The notes under the pieces are model-generated. The model searched no databases and was not told where the DNA came from. It saw nothing but the letters and a program-made list of their open reading frames with translations. Shown here one piece after another: positions 1 to 9,959 of a stretch of DNA of 64,000 nucleotides. The DNA is from Takakia lepidozioides (taxonomy: Eukaryota > Streptophyta > Takakiopsida > Takakiales > Takakiaceae): positions 7,380,001 to 7,444,000 of the forward strand of contig CM060732.1 of the NCBI GenBank assembly GCA_030704615.1, given 5' to 3'. The translations under genes and the position numbers were made by a program. Numbering within the stretch: the stretch's first letter is position 1; each line of letters begins with the position of its first letter.

Positions 1-2
1 TG

Positions 3-1622
3 AAGTCCCATGACTACCACAATCTATTGCAAGACATCTTGCCCATTGCAGTACGTGGGACATTGATTCCCGAGGTTCATGAGACAATCTATAGATTGGG
101 AGGCTTGTTCCGGTGGATTTGCTCCAAAGAGTTGGAAGAAGCAGATTTTCCACGCATGAAGAAGGAGGCGGCGGAGGTAATGTGTATGTTGGAGATGCAC
201 CTTCCTCCCTCATTCTTTGACATCCAAGTGCACTTGGTAGTGCACTTAGTGGAAGAGGCTTCGATTGCCGGCCCCGTTCATTCTTGGTGGATGTACTTCC
301 TTGAGCGTTATATGAAGACTTTGAAAGGATTTGTAAGACAAATGGCGCACCCGGAGGGTAGCATGGCGGAGGGGTATACGTTGCAAGAAGCTATGTTCTA
401 TTGCACGGAGTACATGGCAAGGGTGGATGAGGAATCCCCTCGGATGTGGAAGGAAGAGGAGGATGCACGAACCAAAGACATCGTTTTGCCCAAAAAATCG
501 AAGAGGGTAAAATTGCCGACCTTGGTGATTGAGCAAGCGCATGACTTCATACTGAAGAACACCCCATCCATACACGAGTGGGAGGCAAGATACAATAATC
601 TTGTTCAGCAACGAGAGGAGGAGACGCTTGCATGGAGGCGGAACCATCCAAGGCCGGTTACTAGACGCCCACGACGAGGAGCGGGCCGCCGGAATGTTCC
701 TTCACAAAATTTGCCAATGGAATTGCAGCCTCTAAGTTCATTCCAACAGTGGCTTCAGACTTCAGTTTATGACGCCGTTGCTCAAGGAGAGGTGGTTTCA
801 GATTTGGTGCAAGACATTGCAAGGGGCCCCTCTCAATTCGCGACCTCATACACGGCAGTTTGGGTTCACGGTTGTCATTTCTGCATTCGTGCTCTTGACA
901 TGAAGCGCAAAACAACCTTTGATTCTGGCTTGTGTGCCACATATTGGTAAGACTCCGTGTGGGGCAAGGGAGATACACGACCTGCTATGAGCAAACTTGA
1001 GTACATTGGAGAGCTTGAGAGCATACTCCAACTTCAGTATACAAGGTACCGGCCTCTTCTCTTCAAGGGAAGGTGGTTCCAGTCACATCTTGTAGGGCCC
1101 TCCCCAACAATAGTGCAAGAAGATTGGGGTTTCATGCGTGTCAATGCAGATAGGCTCAACCCTACTCATCGTCCCTCCAATGAGCCTTTTTCACGGCCTT
1201 CAGACATGGAGCAAGTTTTCTTCTCCGATGACAAAACAAGAGGGGGGAATTGGAAGGTGGTTGTGCATGCTCAGCCAAGAGGAAGACGTATCTATCATGG
1301 TCTCGGATCTCCATGGGGTGAGGCAATTGCGGTGGACGGAGAGACTGGTCATAATGATGCTGATGATGGAGGTTGGGTAGAGGGGGTAGAAGAGGATGAT
1401 GACGCCCCGGACAATGCATCCTAGACCCTATATGATGAAGCTCTAGAAGATACGGATGTTGGAGAAGGAGACAAAGACACGGCCATTGACAACGAGGTGG
1501 AGGATGATTCGGAGGTGCCTTTTGAGGACCAGGCCATTTATGACGATGACTCCGATGACCAAGAAGATTTGCAGCTTGATGAGGATGAAGAGGCTCCGAA
1601 TGATGATGTTCAAGTTGATTAG
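3..1622 (+). pseudogene. CACTA TNP2-type transposase, C-terminal part (DUF4218 + DUF4216), broken
   Basis: C-terminal half of a CACTA transposase, the protein that cuts and joins element ends. Codons 9-150 carry the DUF4218 signature (PPSFFDIQVHLVVHLVEEA, then WMYFLERYMKTLKGFVR and PEGS.AEGYTLQEA..Y). After about 300 residues DUF4216 follows (YIGELESILQLQYTRY, LFKGRW, NEPF, EQVFF, WKVVVHAQPRG). An acidic Asp/Glu-rich tail ends at 1,620-1,622. The frame is continuous but interrupted by TAA at 948-950, between the two domains where the family normally reads through, and TAG at 1,422-1,424 before the acidic tail. The TAA overlaps a GGTAAG that could be a splice donor, so an intron is a weaker alternative. 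The N-terminal DDE part is off the left edge. Confidence 0.85.
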
Positions 1623-1869
1623 ACACAAAATCAAAGCTACATAACAATTCTCGCACCGAACTGGACCCATCCCTTTGATCGATTGTACATGTACATGCAT
1701 ATTGTACTTTATTTCTATGATTCATCAAATATGGCTGTGGCTGGTAGTCTTTCAAGAAAGAAGGCAAAGGCAATGAATATGTTGGAGCAACACATACAAA
1801 TGTGGTATCAAGAGAATTATCAAAATGAATGTCACAATCTACAAGAAGGTCCACAACAACAAGCTAAAC

Positions 1870-2540
1870 CATAAAGAAAAACAAACACCCTACCCCAATA
1901 CCATATGAAAAAAAAAAAAACTAAGAACCCCCAAAGGCCCTAAACCTAAACCTAGAAAGCCCTGCCGTCGCCTCGTGCGACCCCCACGCGTCGCCAACTG
2001 CGACGCGTTTTCTTGGATTTATCAGGCCGGGGGTCGCAAATGGCGACCGCAATCGTCGCCAACTGCGACCTGTTTTTTTGAATGGATTTATGAGGCCGGG
2101 GGTCGCAAACGGCGACGGCCAGCCGTCGCAAACTGTGACATGTTTTTTTGTTTTGAAAGAATAGGGCAGCCGGGCAGTTTGCAACGCCCGGCCGTCGCAG
2201 GGGCCTTTTGCCCTTCATGCCACCATGCGACGGCTGGGCGTCGCAAGAAAGGGCTACGATGAAAGAAATGGCAAGAAATGGTTTTGCGACGACCGGCCGT
2301 CGCCAGAAAGGGCTGCCTTCTGCCCTTCGCTGGGGGCGACGCTTAGACGTTGCACGGAAGGGCTTCCATTTTCCCTTCATCACTCCGTGCGACGGCCAGG
2401 CGTCGCCGCCTGGCCCCGGCGCTAGCATTCACTCCCGCGGGGTTTGGCCGCGACGGCCCGGCGTCGCAAACACACTCCATGGGGTTGGTGCCGCACGGGG
2501 CGTGGGGGCGCGGCTGGCGTCGCAAAACCCCCCCATTTGC
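1870..2540. repeat. CACTA element 1 subterminal GCGACG repeats
   Basis: After an A-rich stretch near 1,910 there are many copies of GTCGC/GCGAC in both orientations, often as GGCCGTCGC or GGCGTCGCAA, up to the terminus. Such short inverted motifs next to CACTA ends are the usual binding sites for the element's own proteins. The first 140 bp closely match 24,040-24,200, linking the two CACTA elements of the window to one family. Confidence 0.8.
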
Positions 2541-2547
2541 TGTAGTG

Positions 2548-2654
2548 ACACAGTGTGATTATATCGAATAAGTATCAGATTAAGACTTATCATATATCAG
2601 GCCGAAGCCATGGTGTCCCTAGCCTGCTCTACGGTATATCACTACAGCTTTGCA
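2548..2654 (-). repeat. LTR fragment (same family as the Ty3/gypsy element), minus strand
   Basis: Reverse complement of the LTR segment found at 34,425-34,530 and 46,718-46,820, including the stretch that reads ATGGCTTCGGCCTGATA in the sense direction. It is bounded on the left by the end of CACTA element 1 and on the right by the end of unit A, so two transposons cut into the same LTR. Confidence 0.85.
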
Positions 2655-2775
2655 TGTATTAAGGGGGGCTGCTATTTCATGAGCGGCATGAGCATGAGCG
2701 GAAAAAAAAAAAAAGCATGAGCGGGCCATTGTGTGTCCACGGAAATAGGGTTAGGAGGCACGGAAATAGGGTCAT
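2655..2775. repeat. Terminal repeat region of unit A (GCATGAGCGG motifs)
   Basis: The end consists of GGGGGGCTGCTATTTCATGA, several copies of GCATGAGCGG, a poly-A tract, then GTCCACGGAAATAGGG. Unit C repeats this order at 57,565-57,650. The right end of the second MULE-like element (55,490-55,680) contains the reverse complements of the same pieces in mirror order, which suggests one terminal-repeat family. Confidence 0.6.
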
Positions 2776-3459
2776 GTGGACTTGACATAGCAATGAAATG
2801 CAACAATTTATTGCAAATTTTGTGGCAAGCCACGTCTATACAAGTGTGTCCTAACTGACATAGCAGGAATGGGAACTACTCTCCTACACCTTCCGAGGAA
2901 CTTGGCCCTCCTTCTTCCTCAACCCCCTCATCCCCCCTCCGAGCTCTGTGATGCATCGGTTGCACTATGCCTCTCAAAAATGCCGTCCTCTCCTTGGGGG
3001 ACTGTCCACCTCACCTCCTGGGAATCTTCTGCCTCTTCTCCCCCACTTTCCTCAGCAGAATCCAAGACAAATCTACGAGCCCGACGGGCTCTAATATCTG
3101 CTGCCTCCTCCCTCATCTTCATTTTCTTGAGGCTTGCCTCGTCTAAAATCTGCTGTACACGACTAGGTTCGGAACACCTCCTAATGGACACCAAAGCAAG
3201 CCGGGCAGCATAAGTAGGAAGGATGTAGTCCCTTTCTGGACTAGGCATGAAATCCCCCCTGGCAAAAAAAGGCACGTTCCTCCTGCCCATGAACTCCGGT
3301 GTAGACGTCCCTCCTGCAGTACTTGGCATCCTACAGTAAGAACAAATCCACTTCAAGAATGTCAATACCAGCAGAAGCAGAAAGGGTTTTCAATGAAATA
3401 AGAGAGCGAAGGGAGGTGCCTCACAAAATCTGGAGGCAACTTACAATGCGACCACTCAC

Positions 3460-5216
3460 TCGTAAACTGGGGGCTCCTCGGCCAACTTGTTCCTCCCCCT
3501 GCTCCTTCTCGGATTTTTCCTCATCCTCCGAGGGTGCCTCTTCCTCTTTGGGCAGACATTTAGGCGCTGCAAGTTCCGAGTTGTGGAGGGCAGTATCTGG
3601 CTCGAAGGCGAACACATGCCTGTCGGACAACGTCCCTGCCCACATTGAAGCACCTAAGGAACAAAGCGGGCGGTTAATAACTTGCGGCATGCAATTGCAA
3701 TCGGGCCAGGGGACAAATTGAGCACGTGAAGGCTTACCCGTGCCACATGTGATGTCAAGAATCTGCCCTTGGACATCCGAGCACGTCTCCATGAGGGTTT
3801 GGATGAAAGCAGGGCCCTGGGTCCGGCTGTACCGCCACGGTTTGCCTGTCTTTGTGTCCTTCGGCATACTGGAGTGGGGCACATAGTTGTAGAGGACATC
3901 GTAGGTAATAGGGTCCACAACGGCATCAACAAGACGACCGTCGTTGCGGAATTTGAACGTAGACCCTCTCTTCACAAAGCAATATGCCTCAAACATCATT
4001 GTCTGCACATCCAACAAAAGAGGGATCAACTCCGGGATCTAGTTTAGATACACCACAATATGAGGTGAATGCAATAGATTGATAACTTACACTTTGGCCC
4101 TCTGTTCGCAACCCCTGTGTATTGATGCAGAACCATTTTCTGAGGAAGACCGGGGTGACACTTTTCGGTGTCCATCTTGCCACCGCATTCTCTGTGGTCT
4201 TCCCTCTTGTGGCAAGGACAACCACACATCCACCGTCATCCAGGAGCATCCCCGCCAGCCCAAACCCGGCTTTCCAGTAGTCCTCAGTAAACCTGTTCCA
4301 GTTGGGCACACCATCCAGGCCCTCCAGCAGCTCCCCATCTGGAATGTCGAGAAGAATCATATCGCAAGCTCTCTCCACCTCAACCCCCCCCCGAGTGCTC
4401 TTGCAATCCGTGCTCACAGCTGTGAAGAATTCCATCATGGCTTCAAAACCAGGGGTGTCTTTAGGCTCTGTACCGCCAGCCCTCTTCTTGGCTTTCCCCT
4501 TCTGCTCCGCCAGAGACTTGCTGTGTGCCACCTTCTTCGCCCTGGCAGCGAGAGCGTCAAGGAAGCTCTCATTGACGCATTGGATGATGGTTGGAGGTTC
4601 TAGCTTTGGCCTGTGCGTAAACATCACCGCCGAATACCGCCGTGTAGGCTCGCCCTCAAATGCCAACTTCTTGGCAGAGCCAGTCCCACTCCGAATTGAC
4701 TTGGGAACCCGGACGACCGGTGACTTGGTAGCAGCAGTAGCAGTCGCAGGACCTTGAACAAAGTCGTCGTCCGAGTCACTCCCTTGGATCCCCTCCAGCG
4801 CCTCCTCCGATGCCCCGATGGTTTTCTGTTTTTTGGGTGTTACTGTACTCACCTGTTTCCTTGTCCTTTTCCTTTGGCCTTTATTCTTCTCATTCAATTT
4901 CTCCTGAATTCCTGCCTGAGCAAGCTCTGCCGCTTTCCTAGAGTTCGCAAGCGCTTTTGCCTCTTTTGGACCCAGTGGAGGCAGCGGAGCCCGGTTTCAT
5001 CGGGCCTCAGCATCCTGCTTCAATTGAAACTCGGATGGGTCGAGCGAGCCGGGCAGAAGGTCCACATACCAAGGGCAATCACGCAAATGTTCCAGATGCC
5101 ACTCCTTCACAATAACGTCAGTGTACATGGAGTCAGCCCCAGGGTTCCTCCATGCCAGGAAGAATGGTGGCTCGAAAGACAGATGACCTTTCTCCAAAAG
5201 GGAGAACTTGCAGTAC
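3460..5216 (-). pseudogene. Copy A methyltransferase exons
   Basis: Three exons (4,091-5,216; 3,738-4,002; 3,460-3,653). The first starts with RYCKFSLLEKGHLSF, then a basic linker, then ERACDMILLDIPDG, which sits at the place of motif IV (usually D/N-P-P-Y/W), followed by W..FTEDYWKAGF and LLDDGGCVVVLATRG, a typical beta-strand pair of Rossmann methyltransferases. The second carries KPWRYSRTQGPAFIQTLMETC and ILDITCGTG (motif I, AdoMet binding). The third continues GASMWAGTLSDRHVFAFEPD, the standard strand ending in an acidic residue that binds AdoMet ribose. Motif IV before motif I is the beta-class order. TGA at 4,997-4,999 interrupts the linker. Confidence 0.75.
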
Positions 5217-5229
5217 CTGCATTCATGAA

Positions 5230-5850
5230 AAACACAGAATGAGGTCCCTGAACTGGAAATTCGACACCATTTTCCCAGGTTGGGGCGGAACTGACTGGGC
5301 CTAGAACTGGAAAAATGGCGCCGAAATTTGGTTTTCAGTGCCAGCCACCCTAGGGACTTGGCCATTTTGGGAGCCCTGAACTAGAAATTCGGCGCCATTT
5401 TCCCAGGTCCGGGCCGAACATGCCTAAGTCCCTGAACTGACTGGCCCTTGAATTGGAAAAATGGCGCCGAATTTCGGTTTTCGGTGCGAGCCACCCTAGG
5501 GACTTAGCCATTTTGGGAGCCCTGAACTGGAAATTCGGCGCCATTTTCCCAGGTCCGGGCCGAAAATGCCTAAGTCCCTGAATTGACTGGCCCTGGAATT
5601 GGAAAAATGGCGCCGAACTTCGGTTTTCGGTGCCAGCCACCCTAGGGACTTAGCCATTTTGGGAGCCCTGAACTGGAAATTCGGCGCCATTTTCCCAGGT
5701 CCGGCCCAAAAATGGCTAAGTCCCAGAACTGACTAGGCCTTGAACTGGAAAAATGGAGCCGAATTTTGGTTTTCGGTGCCAGCCACTCTAGGGACTTAGC
5801 CATTTTGGGTGCCCTGGACTGGAAATTCGGCGCCATTTTTCCAAGGACCA
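5230..5850. repeat. 146-bp tandem repeat inside an intron of copy A
   Basis: TTTTGGG(A/T)GCCCTG recurs at 5,365, 5,511, 5,657 and 5,803, exactly 146 bp apart each time. Each unit holds ATTCGGCGCCATTTT and AATGGCGCCGAATTT in opposite orientation plus CTAGGGACTTAGCC, so the unit is largely palindromic. It lies in the intron between exons 5,923-6,137 and 4,091-5,216. Open frames across it on the minus strand are by-products of the repeat. Confidence 0.9.
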
Positions 5851-7135
5851 ATTTTATGCGCCACATGAGGCCTCTAACATCCTGAAATGCAAAGACTTGA
5901 AAGGAAGGCATCGCATATGTACCTGTACAAAAGGCGCATTGATGCTTTGTCCGCGTTCGGCTGGTCGGTGAACTCGTGGCTCCGGCGGGCATGGGGTATC
6001 TCCCGAAAGAATAGGTTGGTTTTGTACAGCAGAAAGTACCTCGTCACATAGTCACGTAGGCTCTCTGCTGCAGGAGAAATCTCCATCTTGAACTGATGTG
6101 CTTATGTGTCCAGCTGCTCTTGCGCATTTGTCGTCACCTGTGGAGATTTTCCATCAGATCGCTTTCCTGAAAAATACAATGAATCCACCCCCTACAAGAG
6201 TAGAAGCGCCAAACGAAGCGTGGGGAAGTATCTGAAACCACCATGTCATGCGGTTCATCCACATGTCGAATGTCGGGTCAGACAGTTTGTCCGGTTTGGG
6301 GAAGCTCCACATGTCCCTTGTACTTTGGGAACCATTCCAGATTTGGAGCCACCGGGACTATCCAACCACCCAGCATATTCGTAAGCGCCAAACACCACAA
6401 AATCGAGTTGTTGCCACCACAATTTGGTTAAGAATGTATCACCTTTTCTGTTGCATCCACACAGGATGTGGCTAGACGATGGAGCTTCTCCAATGTCATC
6501 GTGGGCTTCAGAGCGCGGGAGTAGTGCTTCCCCACCTCCACCAGAAAGTTGGCACCAAGGGCAGGATCAGCTATGGCCATGTACTTTACCATCCAAGACT
6601 TGTACTTTATGCGGGCCCTGGCCTCCACAGCTTTGAGATACGATTCGAGTGCCGGGAGGGTTAGATTCTTCTCCTCTGACTCCATGTAGAACCTCCGCGC
6701 ATGTGCCAAATCCTGCTGAATTTTCGTCTGTCAAGAATGCGCACATAAGATTAGAGATCCTACTCAACACTTTTTCTTCTATTGGGGGAGGAGAGACAGA
6801 TTAGCTCAACAAAACAGTCAGGAGCTTTACCCGAAATATGTAGTCCACCATGGCGTCTGTGCTCAGCCTATACCAGGTTCTGTCTGCCTTTGCCTCCGAC
6901 TTGCGCAGGAGGTCGGCACTGAGGGAATTGGCAAACTCTTGCACCCCCTGCTTCCCGACATCCTTCACTCGGAAGAGCATATGGGACAAGTTGGTGGCAA
7001 TGAAGGCATTCTCAGTCACCCTGCAATGCCACATTTCCATCAAACAATACTGAAATGGGAATTTTGAACAAATAGGATTCGCAATGAAATGACTTACAAA
7101 TTTTGGGTCCAAAAGCAAGAGGCGTTGTAACTTAC

Positions 7136-8409
7136 GAGTTGATGTCCGCCATTGCAGCTTTGAGAAGACTGCGATCTTTGGGCCCCGCAACCTTCAGCAC
7201 AACACACTCCACGGCGAAATGCCAATCGAGGTCGTTGGGGTGGGCTTCGGCTATGTGCTCCATCCATGCCAGGAGGCGATGATTGCCGTCCCACACGTAA
7301 AACATCTTTCCGGACAAGTGCTGGAAAAGAGGATCAGTAGCAATCGATCTCTCGAACTCCTCATTTCGCCTTTGCCAATGGGGACCCCATTTGTCCACCT
7401 CATCGGAAGTGTGGGCACGGGAAGCTCCGTGGTCGTTCTCAATGGAAACGTAAAACGCGGCAGACCCCATTCGATATCCATCCCGGAAAGAGAATTTCAG
7501 CTTGTCGATATTGCCTGGGAGGGCAGGTCTCACCACCTGCAATGACACCAAGCGGCAAAGGGGAATTCAAAGCTTGGCCGGGTACACCATGCCCCCTAGC
7601 ACCCTGCCAATGTTGCTGTGGGTTGCCTCCAACATCTTGGCAGCGGCCAACTACATATCCGCCTCTGACATGACGTCTGCTGCAGAGGGGTTCTCTGGCA
7701 GCCCACCAGGACCGCCAAATCTAGCCTGTATGCTGCGGGTTTGGGGCCTGGGGATGTCCGGGAGGATGTCATCCTGGTCAGAAAGTTGGGTGTCGTCCTC
7801 CTCAACATGGTCAACCACCGGCGAAACCACCTCGAGCACTCTCCCCGTCTCGACTGCCCTCTCCCCGACTTCACCTCGAACTTGCACAATCCGTGCTCTT
7901 TGTGGTGTTCTTTCCTCTCCTCCACTCTCCACCGTATGGGTAATTTCGGGGGCTGCTCTTGTCCGCGATGGTGTAACTGGTGTGTTAGTGCCTCTTTGTG
8001 GTGTCTTGGAGGGATCCACCGTCTCTGTGCGTCCCTCGCTTACATGGGCATCTGTCATTTCGGCACCCCTGGCCTCTTCAGTGGCCTTTTCTCTTTCCTC
8101 CTGGCTAGCCTTGTGTCTCGCCTGTTCTTTTGCCCTCTCACGGGCTTTCTGTTTCTTACTAGGGCTAGCAGCAGGGGAGCCCTCCAGAACTACCACCTTT
8201 GATTGAGGAGAACTGACACCCTCGCGCGCACTGCTCACTCCCCCCTCCACACCCCGTGACGGCTCTCTCGCCGGGGATTGCATGTGCTTGGCTTTCTTCT
8301 TCTTCTTTGCGTGGGCGGGCCCTACTGCATGTGCATCAACAACCTCCATTGCCGGATCTGCTGTCCTCACGCCCTTCACCTGCCATGCCGCCTGCACCAA
8401 CCTCCCCAA
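7136..8409 (-). pseudogene. Copy A exon with charged linker and ParB-like domain
   Basis: The first half encodes a Lys/Glu/Ala-rich, low-complexity linker with a run of five lysines (AKKKKKAK), a likely nuclear-localisation signal. The second half is the ParB-like domain: VVRPALPGNIDKLKFSF and FYVSIEN, then the signature FYVWDGNHRLLAWMEHI. The DGNHRxxA box is the conserved phosphate/nucleotide-binding motif of the ParB/sulfiredoxin fold. TAG at 7,651-7,653 separates the two halves. The exon ends at 7,136 with the donor GTAAGT. Confidence 0.75.
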
Positions 8410-8519
8410 TGTCTATTCTGTCGTACTCTCGCTGCAGGTCCTCCCATCCACCAACAAAAGGTTTTAGTTTCCCCTCCCGCCCCAAGTTGGGCGATCCAAA
8501 CATGCGATGAGTTGGAGCT

Positions 8520-8994
8520 GTCACCACCATCGCAACGAGCAGCGCAACCACCATCGCAACAATCGTGGAACAACAATGAAAACAAAACAAAACCAAGTAT
8601 GGAGTGGCATGGAACAACAATGAAAACAAATCCAACCAATGCCTAAGAATGACATGCACAAACAGCCTTCTCAAGAGCTGCCGGCTTTGCACACGCATTG
8701 CAAACTATCTAAGGTTCACTCAACCGGTAACATGAAACACGATGAACAAATGAACACGAATTCCATAAGACGGGAAAACAGGGTGAAATGTTTTGAAGGC
8801 ACTTCATCTGCTCAAACAATCTTCTCAACTCAGCATGGATTTCCTTAATTTTTAACCACTCGGACCTTGATCATTCTTCTCAGCAGCTCCTGCTTTTGCG
8901 ATGCAACCATACGCTTCCAGCGATGCCAGGCTGAAGATGCGAAAACAAACCAAAAAACGAAGTAAACAACAAAGCGAAAGCGGAAGTGGCTTGC
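8520..8994. other. First intron region of copy A
   Basis: Between the proposed basic first exon (8,995-9,172) and the ParB exon. It contains short imperfect repeats (AACAACAATGAAAACAAA twice near 8,560-8,630). A hydrophobic frame at 8,336-8,698 on the minus strand is partly real exon (about 8,336-8,520, RMFGSPNLGREGKLKPFVGG, also present in unit C) and partly intron. Confidence 0.45.
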
Positions 8995-9339
8995 CTGGGA
9001 GTAACTCGGCTTCAGTTGGCGCGGGTTGTGAGCAAGACACTGGAATCTCCTGCTGGAGCTTAAGTTTGGCCATGCGAGAGGTTGGCCGTCGCCCGTAGTA
9101 CAAAGCTTTCAACTTCCGCCGCGGTCTGGATGTGGGGTCTCTCTCAGGAGAGCCACGCCCTTCACGCGGCATAAGTCCCAGCAAAAGAAAAAAGATCTCA
9201 GAATTTTTGCGTACATGCCTCGAATAGAACTTCATCCAAGTTTAGCATCAGGTTTCCAAGACGTATTGAGGAAGCAAGCGCGGAATCCCCGTGTCGCCAT
9301 CACGAATCAAAACCGACGGCGGAGGACATTTAATGCCCA

Positions 9340-9840
9340 ACTACGCAATTAAATGTCGAATGAAGTATGACGCAACGAAGCCCTCGGCGCCGAATTCCCA
9401 TCCGCCAGGTAAGTCGGAGCGCCGAATTTCCGTCATGCACGTAATTCGAAGAGCAGATGGATAGATATCCGGCGCCGAATTTCCGTCATGCAGGTAATTC
9501 GGAGAGCAGATGGATGGAAATCCGGCGCCGAATTTCCGTCCGCCAGGTAAGTCGGAGCGCCGTTTTTCCGTCATGCAGGTAATTCGGAGAGCGGATGGAT
9601 GGAAATCCGGCGCCGAATTTCCATCCTGCAGGTAATTCGGAGTGCAGATGGATGGAACTCCGGCGCCAAATTTCCGTCATGCAGGTAATTCGAAGCGCGG
9701 CCGGATGGAAATCCGGCGCCAGATTTCCATCAAGCAGGTAACTCGGAGCGCGGCCAGATGGAAATTCGGCGCCAAATTTCCATCCGCCAGGTAAGTCGAA
9801 GCGCCAAATTACCATCCTGCAGGTAATTCTGAGAGTGGCC
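9340..9840. repeat. About 53-bp tandem array with CGGCGCCGAATTTCC boxes
   Basis: The unit GGAAATCCGGCGCCGAATTT followed by CCGTCATGCAGGTAATTCGG recurs about every 53 bp, with some shorter 31-bp units, from 9,380 to 9,830. The core CGGCGCCG is palindromic and shares GGCGCCGAATTTCC with the intron repeats of units A and C. The array lies just upstream of the 5' end of copy A. Confidence 0.85.
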
Positions 9841-9959
9841 GCTTGGTTTTTTGGTCTAAAAAGACACTAAACCTTAAGTTTGGTGGCTGAAGTCCACTTT
9901 TAGACACGTTTTTCAGGGAATTCTCGACTGGTAGAGAGAAATTCCTTGCTTCTTTTCCA

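Larger units (their letters stand above)
1..2547 (+). mobile_element. CACTA (En/Spm) element 1, right end
   Basis: The right end of a CACTA DNA transposon whose left part lies outside the window. Going left from 2,547, the terminus reads CACTACAGCAAATGGGGGGG, the classic CACTA terminal inverted repeat. Inside it come about 600 bp of GC-rich subterminal repeats and the tail of a TNP2-type transposase gene. The flank (from 2,548) begins ACA, consistent with the 3-bp target duplication typical of this superfamily, and is a fragment of a minus-strand LTR. The left terminus is not visible, so the duplication cannot be checked on both sides. Confidence 0.85.
2928..9172 (-). pseudogene. ParB-like / DNA amino-methyltransferase fusion, copy A (decayed)
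   Basis: Predicted protein: basic N-terminal exon, Lys-rich and acidic linker, ParB-like domain, helical middle, methyltransferase domain, acidic tail. Proposed exons on the minus strand: 8,995-9,172 (with a possible GC donor); about 8,520 down to 7,136; 6,831-7,020; 6,443-6,727; 6,232-6,357; 5,923-6,137; 4,091-5,216; 3,738-4,002; 3,460-3,653; 2,928-3,330. Most junctions show GT-AG and agree in phase with copies B and C. Damage: TAG at 7,651-7,653 (AAG in copy C), TAA at 6,102-6,104 (CAA in C), TGA at 4,997-4,999 (CGA in C), and the splice donor after 6,232 reads AT where C has GT. Frame is also lost at the 3' end near 3,480 and 2,930. It probably makes no full protein. Confidence 0.75.
2655..9860 (-). 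mobile_element. Unit A: transposon segment carrying a ParB-methyltransferase gene
   Basis: The left border is a sharp junction at GGGGGGCTGCTATTTCATGA, inside an LTR fragment; the same start is seen for unit C at 57,565, joined to a different sequence. This shows that it is a mobile-element end. A single long minus-strand gene with introns fills most of the unit, followed by palindrome-rich arrays. The right border is not resolved: 9,860 is only where the first array ends and unique sequence begins. No transposase is present in this copy. Confidence 0.6.

Noticed and set aside
4091-5216. MT-A70/METTL-type RNA methyltransferase
   Set aside because: The motif order would fit, but there is no DPPW motif and the ParB domain points to DNA-acting prophage-type enzymes. 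It stays a weaker alternative.
5350-5992. Minus-strand frames repeating MAKSLGWLAPKTE
   Set aside because: Product of the 146-bp tandem repeat inside an intron.
2928-9172. Bacterial or phage contamination as the source of the ParB-methyltransferase genes
   Set aside because: The three copies have GT-AG introns at matching places, are nested with plant-type LTR and CACTA sequences, and have no bacterial gene layout.
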